A DNA stretch of 64,000 nt from Halioglobus japonicus (GTDB lineage: Bacteria > Pseudomonadota > Gammaproteobacteria > Pseudomonadales > Halieaceae), in contig NZ_CP019450.1 in the NCBI RefSeq assembly GCF_001983995.1, forward strand, positions 3,472,001 to 3,536,000, written 5' to 3'. Below the pieces are notes generated by a model. It worked only from the letters and a program-made list of their open reading frames with translations, was not told where the DNA came from and searched no databases. Made by a program: the position numbers and the translations under genes. Below, piece by piece: positions 25,048 through 34,799 of this stretch (position 1 is its first letter; every line of letters starts with the position of its first letter).

Positions 25048-25815
25048 TTATTTCTTTTCATTGAGGGATTCGCGTCGGTACTGAGCGGGAGTAAGGCCGG
25101 TGCTTTTCTTGAAGGCCGCATAAAAGGTTGAGGTGGAGTTAAACCCTACCGCCAGTGCAACATCGAGAATTGAGGGCGACGCACTTTCATCCTGCACCAG
25201 GATGTTCGTCGCCTCCTGCACCCGATAGCGATTGATAAAGTCGAAGAAGCTGACACCGTGTCCCTCGTTAATCGCCTGGGAGAGGTGATTGATCGAACAG
25301 CCAAGCCGGGTGGCAAGTTCAGGCAGTGACAGGTGCGAATCGAGGAACAACTGCTCTTTTTCCATTGCGTCCAACAGCCTCGTCAATACTGCCTGCCTCG
25401 CTGCGGGGTTAAGACCCGACTTTGCATAACGGCTGCCACCAGCCTCACCACTCCTGCGGCGCGAGACTAGTTCCGGATCGCGGTAGTAATCCTCGATGAG
25501 ACCGGCGCCCTCCCCGTCCATCGTTATGAACTCGGCGCCCATCCAACCGCCCTCGCCATTTTCGCCGTCAGGGCATGCACGGTACTGGAATGCGATGGAG
25601 CTCTCCCCGGAGAGCACCTCACCCACCAGGGTGTAGTAGTTTGTATCGTTGGCGAAGTACTGCTTTAGATGCCTCACGAGATCGTCGCGGTTCATCTGCT
25701 GCTGTGTGGGTATGTCGAAGTAGGTCCCCCCCTTTGCCAGGTGCTCAGCCACACCGGCGGGGTCGTGTTGATTCCAGGCGTCTATATAACTCGCTACAAA
25801 ATCTGCGCTTACCAT
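25048..25815 (-). CDS. AraC-type regulator with an N-terminal NTF2/SnoaL-like domain
   Basis: 255 aa. Residues about 4-115 form an NTF2/SnoaL-like cone domain (FVASYIDAWNQHDPAGVAEHL, then YFDIPTQQQMNRDDLVRHL). Residues about 150-250 are a two-helix-turn-helix AraC DNA-binding domain (LSLPELATRLGCSINHLSQAI and ILDVALAVGFNSTSTFYAAFKK). AraC regulators usually sense ligands with a cupin or periplasmic-binding domain, so an NTF2 pocket as sensor is unusual. It converges with the glutamine-synthetase gene and is a reasonable candidate for the regulator that recognises the cluster's repeated motif. That link is inference only. Confidence 0.82.
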   Translation of the reverse strand: MVSADFVASYIDAWNQHDPAGVAEHLAKGGTYFDIPTQQQMNRDDLVRHLKQYFANDTNYYTLVGEVLSGESSIAFQYRACPDGENGEGGWMGAEFITMDGEGAGLIEDYYRDPELVSRRRSGEAGGSRYAKSGLNPAARQAVLTRLLDAMEKEQLFLDSHLSLPELATRLGCSINHLSQAINEGHGVSFFDFINRYRVQEATNILVQDESASPSILDVALAVGFNSTSTFYAAFKKSTGLTPAQYRRESLNEKK

Positions 25816-25881
25816 GCGAATGCCCTTTTATTTTATGGGTCTAATTCTATGCATATTCCATACCGGGTGCTACCTCGCGTG

Positions 25882-26442
25882 TCACGCGCCCGCGACCCGG
25901 TCTGGAGGTACGTAATCAAAGATAAAGTTAATCCTGTCGTCCGCACCCTTGTTCATCACGCTGTGGGTTTTCTGGTTATTAATTTCATAGGCATGCCCCA
26001 CCGTCATCCGATATGGTTGACCGGCCACTGTATAGCGCACCCGGGTGTTGGTCTTTATCGGGATATGAATTCGGTGGCCGGAATGGAACGACGGATGGTG
26101 ATCCCGGTGCGGTGTGATCACCTCCCCTGGGAGCAGCTTGGCTGCCATGGCGCGAATGATGGTGCCACCCGGTGCATAATGGGTATTCACAATCTCGTTC
26201 ATCAGCGGTACAGCCAAATCACTGAGCCACTCCCAACCCGACTCACGACTGACCGTGATATCCGGCCAGCCTTCACCATCGGTGAAAATGAGAACCACGG
26301 ATTCGGTGCGTCGATGCACGTCATAGTCCTGCTGTCGCTGGCGGTTCGCCTCCCAGGCGGCCTGCGGCAATGCCAGGATCGCATCCGACAGCGCAACCTG
26401 ATCGACCGGGCCAAGATCCTTGAGTGCTACTTCGATATCCAT
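25882..26442 (-). CDS. Aspartyl/asparaginyl beta-hydroxylase domain protein
   Basis: 186 aa from ATG 26442 (a TTG at 26454 would add four residues). The double-stranded beta-helix core shows the iron ligands H112-x-D114 (TPHRDHHPSF) and H160 (KTHSVMNKG) plus the 2-oxoglutarate-binding Arg170 (ADDRINFIFD). It should be an Fe(II)/2-oxoglutarate dioxygenase that hydroxylates an Asp, Asn or similar residue. In marine gammaproteobacteria such genes often lie near TonB receptors and TPR-sulfotransferases, as here (27505 and 30216). It is divergent from the beta-propeller-like gene; a short AGGC/GCCT inverted repeat lies near 26519-26532. Confidence 0.85.
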   Translation of the reverse strand: MDIEVALKDLGPVDQVALSDAILALPQAAWEANRQRQQDYDVHRRTESVVLIFTDGEGWPDITVSRESGWEWLSDLAVPLMNEIVNTHYAPGGTIIRAMAAKLLPGEVITPHRDHHPSFHSGHRIHIPIKTNTRVRYTVAGQPYRMTVGHAYEINNQKTHSVMNKGADDRINFIFDYVPPDRVAGA

Positions 26443-26556
26443 CGTTTTTCCCAAAGCAAAGGGCGCGTGCTTTCACACAACAATTCATACTATAACGGGA
26501 GACCTGTCGCCGGCGCAAAGGCATAATAGCCTGCACAACAACTTCCGTGAGTCACT

Positions 26557-27489
26557 ATGAATACAGCGCTTCCTACCGTGATCGCCACCTCTGTCGTTCG
26601 CGGCTCTCACCAGGGGGAAAGTCACGGGGGTGTCTATACGATCGACTTCAATAACTGCGCCGTGACCCAGCACATCGACTGGAACACCACAGACATCGAC
26701 TTCGCCGGGCGAGGTGCCGACCGCGGTTTGCGAGGCATCGCCTTTGACCGCGACCATATTTTTATCGCCGCTTCCGACGAACTTTTTTGCTTCGATCCGG
26801 AGTTCAATCAGGTGGGCGCCTGGCGCAACCCCTATCTAAAACACTGTCACGAAATCTGTGTCTACCAGCGCATGCTGTTTCTGACCTCGACGGGATTCGA
26901 CAGCATTCTCGCCTTCGATCTCGACAAGCAAGCGTTCTCCTGGGGCTTTTACCTACAGAGTCAGGGTGGCCAGTGGAGTGGCTTCAGCTTCGACCCGCGC
27001 AGCGACAAGGGCCCGAAACCCAGCAATGCGAAGCACATCAACATGGTCCACGTTGATCGAGGCGGCATCTTCATTAGCGGCCTGCGTACAGGTGCTCTGC
27101 TGCGCAATAGTGGCGGCTCAGGCGTGACCGCCCTGTGCAGCCTGCCGCAAGGCTGTCATAACGCGCGGCCCTTCGGTGAGGGCATTCTGCTGAATGACAC
27201 ACAGGCGGACTGCCTGCGCCATGTGCCCCATGTCGGTGCACAGCGCGCCTTCAAGGTGCCGCAATACGCCGAGGAAAGTATTGAGTTTGCCGGTGTGGAC
27301 ACATCGCGTATCGCCCGCCAGGGCTTCGGCCGCGGGCTCTGCGTCATTGACGGGACGACTATCGCCGGTGGCTCGTCGCCGTCCACTGTGACCCTTCACG
27401 ACCTGGAGACCGGCGCGACTCTGGCAAGTATTAATCTGACCATGGACATCCGCAACGCGATCCACGGCCTCGAACTCTGGCCCTACTGA
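26557..27489 (+). CDS. Uncharacterised beta-propeller-like protein
   Basis: 310 aa with no signal peptide. It has repeated beta-strand blocks such as GLRGIAFDRDHIFIAASDELFCFD, LFLTSTGFDSILAFDLDKQAF and GLCVIDGTTIAGGSSPSTV, spaced like blades of a small propeller, similar in style to TIGR03032/DUF4915 proteins. No catalytic motif was recognised. It begins at ATG 26557 and converges with the TonB receptor, with 15 bp between. It could bind a substrate or a modified peptide in association with the dioxygenase next to it; this is not shown. Confidence 0.6.
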   Translation: MNTALPTVIATSVVRGSHQGESHGGVYTIDFNNCAVTQHIDWNTTDIDFAGRGADRGLRGIAFDRDHIFIAASDELFCFDPEFNQVGAWRNPYLKHCHEICVYQRMLFLTSTGFDSILAFDLDKQAFSWGFYLQSQGGQWSGFSFDPRSDKGPKPSNAKHINMVHVDRGGIFISGLRTGALLRNSGGSGVTALCSLPQGCHNARPFGEGILLNDTQADCLRHVPHVGAQRAFKVPQYAEESIEFAGVDTSRIARQGFGRGLCVIDGTTIAGGSSPSTVTLHDLETGATLASINLTMDIRNAIHGLELWPY

Positions 27490-27504
27490 GGCTCAAACGG
27501 GCGG

Positions 27505-30066
27505 CTAGCCGCCCGGACCGCCCCAGCGCTTCACGAACCGAATACCATATTCGCGGGGTCGGTTGACGTAAACCGGATCGACATGATCGCGACCCTCGTT
27601 AACGTTGACCTGCGACCAGCCACCTTGACGGGCGTGGCCATAAATAGCTCGCTCGTCTGTGAGGTTATAGACGAAGAGTGAGACGTCCCAGGTTCGGCCC
27701 TGTAGGCCCACCGTTAGATCACCAATATCATAGGACGGCATCGTAAACTGCGGATACGGGTTATCGTCGGTCAGCGGTGAGGGCTCAAGATTGCTCAGAC
27801 GCTCGCCAGAGTAAGACCACTGGAGACGCGCGTAACCGTTGGCATCCGCGATCGGCACAGGGAAGCTGTACGATGCCCATGCTGCGCCAGTCCAGTCCGG
27901 GGTATTTGGAAGCTGAGAAGCCGATGGTATGTCGGTCGCCCCGTCACCGTCGGAATCGATATCGGTGTCAGTCTCTGCCTCCAACCACTGGGCATTGAAA
28001 CCTAATTCAAGGTTATCAGTCACAGCCCAGTCGAACTCGGCGTTGAACCCTAGAATACTCGCGTCACCTGCATTTGACACCGCAACCTGGAAAGGCTGCC
28101 CACACACACCCGCGATGGATCCTCCATCCGGACAGGGCCTACTCGCTGGATCGGTCAATTCAAACTGGAAATCCTCCCAGTCCATGTAGAACAGCGTGGC
28201 TGCCAGGCGCACTGCACCGTTGGCCATGGTACTTCGATAACCGGCCTCGTAATTGATCATTTTATCGGGGTCAAATTTCTGAGGCGTAGCCGGTTCACCC
28301 CGCTGCCGATTGGTTCCGCCCGGTCTATAACCCTCTGAGTAAAGTGCATAGACCATACTGTCGTCGCTGAGGTTGTAGGCCACAGAAAACTTGGGTGCGA
28401 TTTCCGAGTCATCACCCTTGAGCACGGCCGCATCCGCATCTGGCGCCGTCTCCGGCTGGCGCTGGATGTAGGTTGTCTCGTTCTCACGATCAAACCAGCG
28501 CGCTCCGGCGGTGAGGTCCCACCTCTCACCTACATGCCAGGTGACCTCGCCAAATACCGCCACCTGTTCAAAGTCGGAGGAACTGTTTGCATAGAAAGGC
28601 GCCGTTGCGTTCGGGTAGGACTCACCCGAGGCCCATTCAAACCAGTCTAGCGAAATGGTCTGTTGGTATAGGTCCTGTGCGTCTCCACGCCCATCCGCGT
28701 TGGCCGTGGGGTAACCGAAGAATTCCTCATAGGAATAGTTACTTTCCTCATAAAACGCCCCCACCAACCAATCGATCGTTTCTCCCGAGGAAAACAGCCG
28801 CAGTTCCTGGGCGAAACGGTCGCTAGTGGGGTCTTCATCGAAGGCTGAGAGGAAGTCGCCTTCCACTGTGGGCGCATTACAATACGCGCCTGCCTGGAAC
28901 AGGACGCCACCTTCGGGAGGCAGGTAGTAGTAATCGCCATTGTAGTAACTGGAGTCGCCACCGTAGTTGATACAGTAGTAGGCTGAGTACGATTTCTGGT
29001 AGTTGGTCACGTCCTGAGTGAAGCTGCCCTCACTATCGTAATAGGAGGTAGCTGACACTAACTGAGCAAAACCTAGGTCACCCTCGATAACCAGCGAGCT
29101 GATATCGAATTCCACATCATAAAATTCCTCGTTGTAGCGATTGACCTCTAGGTCACCGACGTTTTCATCAAACACGGAATAGGACCCGGCATTAGTTTCC
29201 TGGTGCAGATAGCTGACCGTCGCCTGCCAGTTCTCGTTGATATTCCATAGCAGTGCGGCACGCCAGCCAGCGACTTCGAAGTCGTTGATGTCGTCCTCGA
29301 CCACATCCGCATTGTTAAGGGTGCCCCAGTCGGCCGGTGAGCGGCCATAAGCGTTGTCAGTCTTGCGGTCGTTGGTGATCGTAGAGCCAAAGACATTGTC
29401 AACAAAACCGCCGTCCTCGGCGCCATAGGCAACAACACGCAGAGCCAGCGTATCATCCACGATAGGCAGGTTGACCACCAGCGAGCCGTCCCAACTGCTC
29501 TCGGCGTCACTGCCATCGCGGAAACTGCCATCGAACACCACTTCCCATGCCTGCGTGTCAGGCCGATTAGTGATGATCCGCAATGTGCCCGCCTGGGCGT
29601 CCGCACCGTAAAGTGTGCCCTGAGGGCCCGCCAGCGCCTCAACGCGGGCAACATCTACCATGCGAATATAGGGCTGCTGCCCCTGAGTGGTGACAGAGAC
29701 TTCATCGAAGTAGACAGAAGAGGTTGACTGGACAACATAGCCCGGGTCAGAGGTCGCCCCACGAAATACAATATCGGTGATGCCTGCACCGAAATCGACG
29801 GTATTAATGGATGGGACAAAACGGCTGATGTCATTGACAGACCGCGTGCCGAGTTCGCGCAGGTCGTCTTCGCTCAAAGCCTGGACGCTGCCGGGAATAT
29901 CCATTACGGACTCGGAGCGTTTACGGGCGGTGACAAGAATCTCCTCAAGTAACCTTGCTTCCGGATCCTCATTCTGCGCATAGGCCAAGGGAGACGTACC
30001 GAGGATAGCGGCAAGTGCCGAGGCCAGCGGAGCACGATTCAAGCCAGGAAGATTCTTCATAACCAT
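27505..30066 (-). CDS. TonB-dependent outer-membrane receptor
   Basis: The 853-aa protein has a signal peptide ending near SPLAYA and a TonB-box region (EEILVTARKRSESVMDIP). The plug domain follows (DISRFVPSINTVDF, RVEALAGPQGTLYGADAQAGTLRIITNRP), then a long beta-barrel ending with a C-terminal aromatic strand region (YGIRFVKRWG). Members import iron complexes, vitamin B12, saccharides or other large ligands using TonB energy. The position beside FAD-enzyme and sulfotransferase genes, with a CCTATACG-type site about 100 bp upstream, suggests uptake of the cluster's substrate rather than iron. Confidence 0.9.
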   Translation of the reverse strand: MVMKNLPGLNRAPLASALAAILGTSPLAYAQNEDPEARLLEEILVTARKRSESVMDIPGSVQALSEDDLRELGTRSVNDISRFVPSINTVDFGAGITDIVFRGATSDPGYVVQSTSSVYFDEVSVTTQGQQPYIRMVDVARVEALAGPQGTLYGADAQAGTLRIITNRPDTQAWEVVFDGSFRDGSDAESSWDGSLVVNLPIVDDTLALRVVAYGAEDGGFVDNVFGSTITNDRKTDNAYGRSPADWGTLNNADVVEDDINDFEVAGWRAALLWNINENWQATVSYLHQETNAGSYSVFDENVGDLEVNRYNEEFYDVEFDISSLVIEGDLGFAQLVSATSYYDSEGSFTQDVTNYQKSYSAYYCINYGGDSSYYNGDYYYLPPEGGVLFQAGAYCNAPTVEGDFLSAFDEDPTSDRFAQELRLFSSGETIDWLVGAFYEESNYSYEEFFGYPTANADGRGDAQDLYQQTISLDWFEWASGESYPNATAPFYANSSSDFEQVAVFGEVTWHVGERWDLTAGARWFDRENETTYIQRQPETAPDADAAVLKGDDSEIAPKFSVAYNLSDDSMVYALYSEGYRPGGTNRQRGEPATPQKFDPDKMINYEAGYRSTMANGAVRLAATLFYMDWEDFQFELTDPASRPCPDGGSIAGVCGQPFQVAVSNAGDASILGFNAEFDWAVTDNLELGFNAQWLEAETDTDIDSDGDGATDIPSASQLPNTPDWTGAAWASYSFPVPIADANGYARLQWSYSGERLSNLEPSPLTDDNPYPQFTMPSYDIGDLTVGLQGRTWDVSLFVYNLTDERAIYGHARQGGWSQVNVNEGRDHVDPVYVNRPREYGIRFVKRWGGPGG

Positions 30067-30162
30067 TCACCTTTGAGTGTGATTTTTATTTTCGGCAACG
30101 TCCCACCATGCCGAGGTTCGCTTCTTCTCATAGCTGAATTTCGCAAACTTCGCCGACCCGAG

Positions 30163-30178
30163 CTACCTCGCCTATAGG
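30163..30178 (-). promoter_or_regulatory. CCTATACG-type motif, copy 5
   Basis: On the minus strand it reads CCTATAGGCGAGGTAG, sharing CCTATA and AGGTAG at identical spacing with the 23556 copy, and GGCGAGGTAG with the 6869 copy. It lies 97 bp upstream of the TonB receptor start. Confidence 0.5.
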
Positions 30179-30215
30179 TTCGGAACGGTTCGCAACCTAG
30201 CCCAGCCAGACCGCA

Positions 30216-32174
30216 CTAGTTCAGTGCGTCGGGCCTGTCTTCAGGCGGCAATGCGCGCAGCAGGGGTTCCAGAACTTCTATCAAGTCACCCAGCTGCGGC
30301 TCGTATCGGCGCCACAGGTTGACCGAACTCGAATAAATCGGTTGGCGCACCTGCTCAGAACTCGCAGTCTTGACGGCCCGTTCCGTACGGTGGAACTCTA
30401 CGCATCCCTGCTCAAATGGCAGGTCACAGTAAGCCAGCAGTCGTCGGACCTGGCCTTCAAGATCCGCAACGACCTCGGCGTAATTGACGTCCAGCACTGC
30501 GCCGGGAATGACGTCATGCCAATGCCGCATCAGCTCATCGTAGAGCAGGTAGTACTCGCCAATATCCATCAGGTCGTAACTGAATGGCTGGCCGCTGGCG
30601 AACAACTGCTTGTAACTGCCGAAGCAACTGTCCAAGGGATGGCGACGCGCATTGATGATCTTTGCGTTGGGCAGTACCAGCCGCAATAGCCCAACATAGA
30701 TGAAGTTGTTGGGATTCTTATCGATGAAGTAGGCGGCGCCGGACCGATATTTACTGGTCTGTTGCAGGTAGGCTGTTCCCAGACCCGACCAACGCGCAGG
30801 TTCCAGCGTGACCAGGCTCTCGGGAAAATGGACCCCACGGCCGCTGCGCGTATTCAGTGACTGCACCAGATGAGGCAGATCACTGAGCTCGTGGGTCCCC
30901 TCTACCTGGCTGTGACTTGCCAGCACCTGCTCCAGCAGGGTCGAGCCTGAGCGCGGCAGGCCAATGATAAAGATGGGTGCTGGGTCAGGGTCACCCAGAC
31001 CAGCATGTTCAGCCAGAAACTCAGCGTTGAATACCTCGCGTATTTTTCCGACCTGAACCTCATGCGCCACCGGATCATAGATTTCTCGAGAGCGCCTGAC
31101 CTCATTACAGCGCTGGAAATGTGAAAACGCACGCGGGTAGTCACGCCTGGACTCATACTCAAGCCCCAGCGCGTTGTTGAGCTGTTCAATGACGGCCTCT
31201 TGCAACCCATCGCCCGCCAGAATCGATTCCATCGCCTCAACCTCCGCATCTTCGAAGCGGAAGGTCTTCAAGTTAGCCAGATTCCAGTAGGGTTCCGAGT
31301 TACCCGGGTTGGCGGCGATATTGCGACGATGCACCGCCACAGCTTCATCCTGGCGCCCGATCGTTTTCAACTGGTGTGCAAGGCCGGAAAATGCGCCGGG
31401 GTGTGTGGGGGCTCGCTCAAGTACAGCTTCGTAGCTGGCAATAGCCTCCTTGTGCTGGTTTGCGTGCCCCTGCGCATTGGCCAGTGTCACATACGGTTCG
31501 CCGAGCTCGGGGTTCAATGCAACCAATTGCCGCGCACTGGCGATGGCGGCGGGATAGTCGCCCAGCTCCTGCTGCACCTGAGCGAGATCCAGCCAGGCGC
31601 GGGAGTAACGCGGCGCGTACTTTACCGCTCGCTGCAAAAAGGTATGTGCATCCTGGTATTGATTGTGTATTGCTGCGATTTCTGCCAGCAGTCTCAGCGC
31701 TTCAGGGTGATTCGGGTCGCGCTGCAGAATATCTCGATAGACCTTTTCAGCTTTTGCAGGCTCGCCATCGGTCCTGAATTGCTCGGCACGTGCGATGGCA
31801 GCGGCAAAAAAAGCCTGGCTCCGCTCATCTGTGGCGCTGCCGGCAGTCTCCAGTCGCTCCTTTGCCTTATCGATCTTGGCCTGGAGACTGGTTCTCTCAG
31901 GCGCCCGGGTTTTTGCCTCCCGATAGGCTTCAATAGCCTGCGCAGGGTTGCCTGTAGCCAACAACAGGTCGCCGCTGACTTCGATCACCGGCACGAAGTG
32001 CGGGTGCTTGCGCAGTGCGCGCTCAATGCACTTGCCGGCGTCATCGAAACGCCGAAGCGCAATGAACGCCTGACCGCTCAGGCACAGCAAGTTGGGGTCA
32101 TCCGGGTGCTGCCGTAGACCCTCTGCACAGGTGCTGACGGTATCGTCAGGCCGGCTCTGGCGCATATGGGCCAC
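30216..32174 (-). CDS. TPR-repeat sulfotransferase
   Basis: The 652-aa protein is built from an N-terminal solenoid of tetratricopeptide repeats (about residues 1-330, for example GDYPAAIASARQLVALNPEL) and a C-terminal sulfotransferase domain. That domain has the PAPS 5'-phosphosulfate loop GLPRSGSTLLEQ and downstream INARRHPLDSCFGSYKQ. Such fusions are common in marine Proteobacteria; the acceptor (protein tyrosine, sugar or small molecule) is unknown. The GTG start at 32174 is the first in frame after a TAG; ATG 32165 is the alternative, and neither has a strong ribosome-binding site. A stretch of homologous-looking coding continues upstream to that TAG, so the annotated N terminus is uncertain. 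Confidence 0.85.
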   Translation of the reverse strand: MAHMRQSRPDDTVSTCAEGLRQHPDDPNLLCLSGQAFIALRRFDDAGKCIERALRKHPHFVPVIEVSGDLLLATGNPAQAIEAYREAKTRAPERTSLQAKIDKAKERLETAGSATDERSQAFFAAAIARAEQFRTDGEPAKAEKVYRDILQRDPNHPEALRLLAEIAAIHNQYQDAHTFLQRAVKYAPRYSRAWLDLAQVQQELGDYPAAIASARQLVALNPELGEPYVTLANAQGHANQHKEAIASYEAVLERAPTHPGAFSGLAHQLKTIGRQDEAVAVHRRNIAANPGNSEPYWNLANLKTFRFEDAEVEAMESILAGDGLQEAVIEQLNNALGLEYESRRDYPRAFSHFQRCNEVRRSREIYDPVAHEVQVGKIREVFNAEFLAEHAGLGDPDPAPIFIIGLPRSGSTLLEQVLASHSQVEGTHELSDLPHLVQSLNTRSGRGVHFPESLVTLEPARWSGLGTAYLQQTSKYRSGAAYFIDKNPNNFIYVGLLRLVLPNAKIINARRHPLDSCFGSYKQLFASGQPFSYDLMDIGEYYLLYDELMRHWHDVIPGAVLDVNYAEVVADLEGQVRRLLAYCDLPFEQGCVEFHRTERAVKTASSEQVRQPIYSSSVNLWRRYEPQLGDLIEVLEPLLRALPPEDRPDALN

Positions 32175-32319
32175 CGCCCTGCCATAAAACTCTCTTGGAC
32201 TGAGTTGCTGGATGGTCCCCTACCTCGATTTCGTCGTTTGTCTAAGCAGGTAGTACAGCATACTGGCGAGACCAACACTAGAAGCCGCCTCGGGGTGAAG
32301 CCCGTAATTGATAAAGAAA

Positions 32320-33549
32320 CTACTGCTGCGTTGCATAGAAACGGCGCAGGGTGAAATAAAACAGACATATACTGATGACGCCTACTACTACCGGCAGCAT
32401 CGCCAGCCCGCCGTAACCCGCCTCTGCCACCAGGAAACCACCAATGGCCGGCCCAGGTGCGGCGCCAAGCCACCACACTGCATCCGTCGCTACAGCCCAG
32501 CGGCCCTTGGGATCCATTTCGGCCATAATGCCGAGGATGTAGGGAACCACAAAATAGAAGCACATATTCCAGGCCAGATAGAGCACGGCAAATGCGATCG
32601 GGCTCTGACCCAATGCCAATGCTGCAGCCACAATAACGTTTGTGGCAATACCGATTAGCGCAGGGCGCAGATTGCCGTATCGGTCGGCCAACCACGCCGC
32701 CAGCACGCCCCCGGACAGGCCGAGAAAACCCGCTATGCCCAGCACTTCGCCAATCCTGTATTCCTCGAGGCCGGCGCGCAGACCGAACTGCTCCAGAAAC
32801 ACCTGTACAGCGCCCTGGCCGACTTCATAGATGAACAGCGCCAGCAGTGCAACAAGCGCGAACTCCTTGTTGGGGGCATCCCGCACGCCCAGTTTTTCCG
32901 CAAAGCGCTTGAGCGGCGGTAGCGAGGCAAGCAAGGCCTGACTGGCCGCCTCCTCCTGCAAGTTCCGCTGTGGCGGCGGCAGCCATCGGAACAGAGGCAA
33001 CAGCAACACAACCGTTGCCGCCATCAGCAGATAGCCTCCTTTCGCCCCAAAGGGCACTGTGACGTAAGGGAATATGATTGCACCACCCGCGGCCATGAGA
33101 CCCCAGGTCACCGAGACAACAGCGAACATCCGCTGCGGATTATTAGAAGACGCCGCAGAGGCCACGCCAGCCGCCCCAATCATGCCTGCGCCAAATCCAG
33201 TGGCGAGGCGAGCCACGCGCAAGACTTCGAAGTTTTCGGTAAAGCCAGCGATCAGGTTACCCGCAAGTACCAGCGCGCATCCTGCAAAAGCAATACTGGA
33301 ACGGGGGAAGCGTGTGACCGGTCCGGCCATCAGCAGAGCGGTAATCGCATACATCGCGACTTCCTGTGACATTATCAGGCCAACGGCGGCCTCATCGAGG
33401 CTGTAACGCTCCATCACCGGACCGAACAGCTGGGCCTGGGCGTAGTATCCCATCTGGGCCAGATACCAACAGGCGGTCACAGCGACCAGCAGACGCGGGG
33501 AGAGGCCCCCTGAAGGGGTGTTTGACCTACCCAAGTTCCGCCCCGGCAT
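32320..33549 (-). CDS. MFS transporter
   Basis: This 409-aa major facilitator has twelve predicted membrane helices and a central loop of about 40 residues (LPPPQRNLQEEAASQALLA) between the two six-helix halves. It differs clearly from the MFS protein at 275. It is the fourth gene in a same-strand run 37960 to 32320 (two FAD enzymes, a GcvT-like protein, this carrier), separated from the GcvT-like stop by 50 bp, so it is likely the unit's substrate carrier. The identity of the substrate is not visible. Confidence 0.85.
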   Translation of the reverse strand: MPGRNLGRSNTPSGGLSPRLLVAVTACWYLAQMGYYAQAQLFGPVMERYSLDEAAVGLIMSQEVAMYAITALLMAGPVTRFPRSSIAFAGCALVLAGNLIAGFTENFEVLRVARLATGFGAGMIGAAGVASAASSNNPQRMFAVVSVTWGLMAAGGAIIFPYVTVPFGAKGGYLLMAATVVLLLPLFRWLPPPQRNLQEEAASQALLASLPPLKRFAEKLGVRDAPNKEFALVALLALFIYEVGQGAVQVFLEQFGLRAGLEEYRIGEVLGIAGFLGLSGGVLAAWLADRYGNLRPALIGIATNVIVAAALALGQSPIAFAVLYLAWNMCFYFVVPYILGIMAEMDPKGRWAVATDAVWWLGAAPGPAIGGFLVAEAGYGGLAMLPVVVGVISICLFYFTLRRFYATQQ

Positions 33550-33599
33550 GGCGCAGGAAGAGTTTTATCAGACGGTCATCGTCAAAGGCTATCGGCATG

Positions 33600-34796
33600 C
33601 TAATAAAGCGGCGGCGGTGTTTGCCGAGCTCGCGCAGGCGTCCAGAATGGTTTGTCCTGGATCGTGCAGCGAGCCACTTTATGTATATGTCGCAACTCTT
33701 TCTCGTAGTAAATTTCCGCCCAAATCTCGCCCTGGAGCTTGTCCGTTTCGATCATGGCGAGGGCAATATTGGCCTTGGCCGCGGGCGACCACATAGCGGA
33801 GGTCACGTAACCGATCTCTCTGCTGCAGTTCTCATTGCTGTAGAGGTGTGAACCTTCAGCCGGCTTATTCCCCTCAATATCCAGCTTGGTGAGCATGTAC
33901 TTTGGCCCACCTTTATCCCGCTCTGCCAGCAGTGCCTTGCGACCGTTGAAATGCGGTTTTTTGAAGTCGACCAGCCAGCCCAGATTCAGCTCAAAGGGCG
34001 TCTGGTCGTGCTGGAAATTCACCGTTTTAAGGGCCTCATTGAATTCCATATCAGGCATAATGAAGCCCGCCTCGAGGCGAGCCATATTGGTCGCTGATTC
34101 TCCATAGGGATGAATACCGTAGTCAGCCCCCACTCCATAGAGCTCGTCCCACAGAGTCAGCGCATGTTCCGGCTGCGCCCACAGCTCGTAACCCAGGTCG
34201 CCGGTAAAGCCGGTGCGAGACACCATCAGCATGCCGCCGTGATAGGGAAAATGCATGATGCCAAACGGCTTCAGATTTTCGAGACCCTCCAGGCCCATGG
34301 CCTTGAGCACTGCAAACGATGTCGGCCCCTGCAACGACAGTGCCGCAAAGCCCTCGGTGACATCCTCAATGTGTAAATCATCAAAACCCAGACTGCTCAT
34401 GCGCAACCAAGCCAGGCAAGGACTGCCACAGGTGAGCATGAACTTGTCTTCGCCGAGACGGAAAATCGTACCGTCGTCGACCATACGCCCTTCGTCGGTG
34501 CACCAGGCCACGTAAGTCACTCGATTAATACCCAGCTTACTCACGTCGCGAGTAACCATGCGATTGAGCATGGCGAGCGCATCACCCCCTGTCACCATGT
34601 ACTTCTGCATGGGACAGATATCGTAGGTGCCGCAGGTATTGCGCACACAGAAATACTCGTATTCTGCATCGTAGTAATAATCGGCGAACTTGAAACCATT
34701 CCAGGAAGACCAGGCTTCACGCAGGTTGCGTTCCGCCTGCCGCGGATGGAAATGTGAATGTTTCAGCCGTTCACCGGCAAAAGCGTCAGTCGTCAT
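33600..34796 (-). CDS. GcvT-like aminomethyltransferase (folate-dependent demethylase candidate)
   Basis: The 398-aa single-chain GCV_T fold has NRMVTRDVSKLGINRVTYVAWC in the folate domain, SLQGPTSFAVLKAMG, SRTGFTGDLGYELW and a C-terminal barrel. The family includes glycine-cleavage T protein, DMSP demethylase and methyltransferases of O- and N-demethylation. It is not part of a glycine-cleavage operon and follows the FAD enzyme at 34800 after only 3 bp. This suggests it takes a methyl or methylene group from a substrate and gives it to tetrahydrofolate. Unlike the 8609 protein it has no FAD domain, so the neighbouring PYROXD2-like proteins may supply the oxidation. Confidence 0.8.
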   Translation of the reverse strand: MTTDAFAGERLKHSHFHPRQAERNLREAWSSWNGFKFADYYYDAEYEYFCVRNTCGTYDICPMQKYMVTGGDALAMLNRMVTRDVSKLGINRVTYVAWCTDEGRMVDDGTIFRLGEDKFMLTCGSPCLAWLRMSSLGFDDLHIEDVTEGFAALSLQGPTSFAVLKAMGLEGLENLKPFGIMHFPYHGGMLMVSRTGFTGDLGYELWAQPEHALTLWDELYGVGADYGIHPYGESATNMARLEAGFIMPDMEFNEALKTVNFQHDQTPFELNLGWLVDFKKPHFNGRKALLAERDKGGPKYMLTKLDIEGNKPAEGSHLYSNENCSREIGYVTSAMWSPAAKANIALAMIETDKLQGEIWAEIYYEKELRHIHKVARCTIQDKPFWTPARARQTPPPLY

Positions 34797-34799
34797 AAA

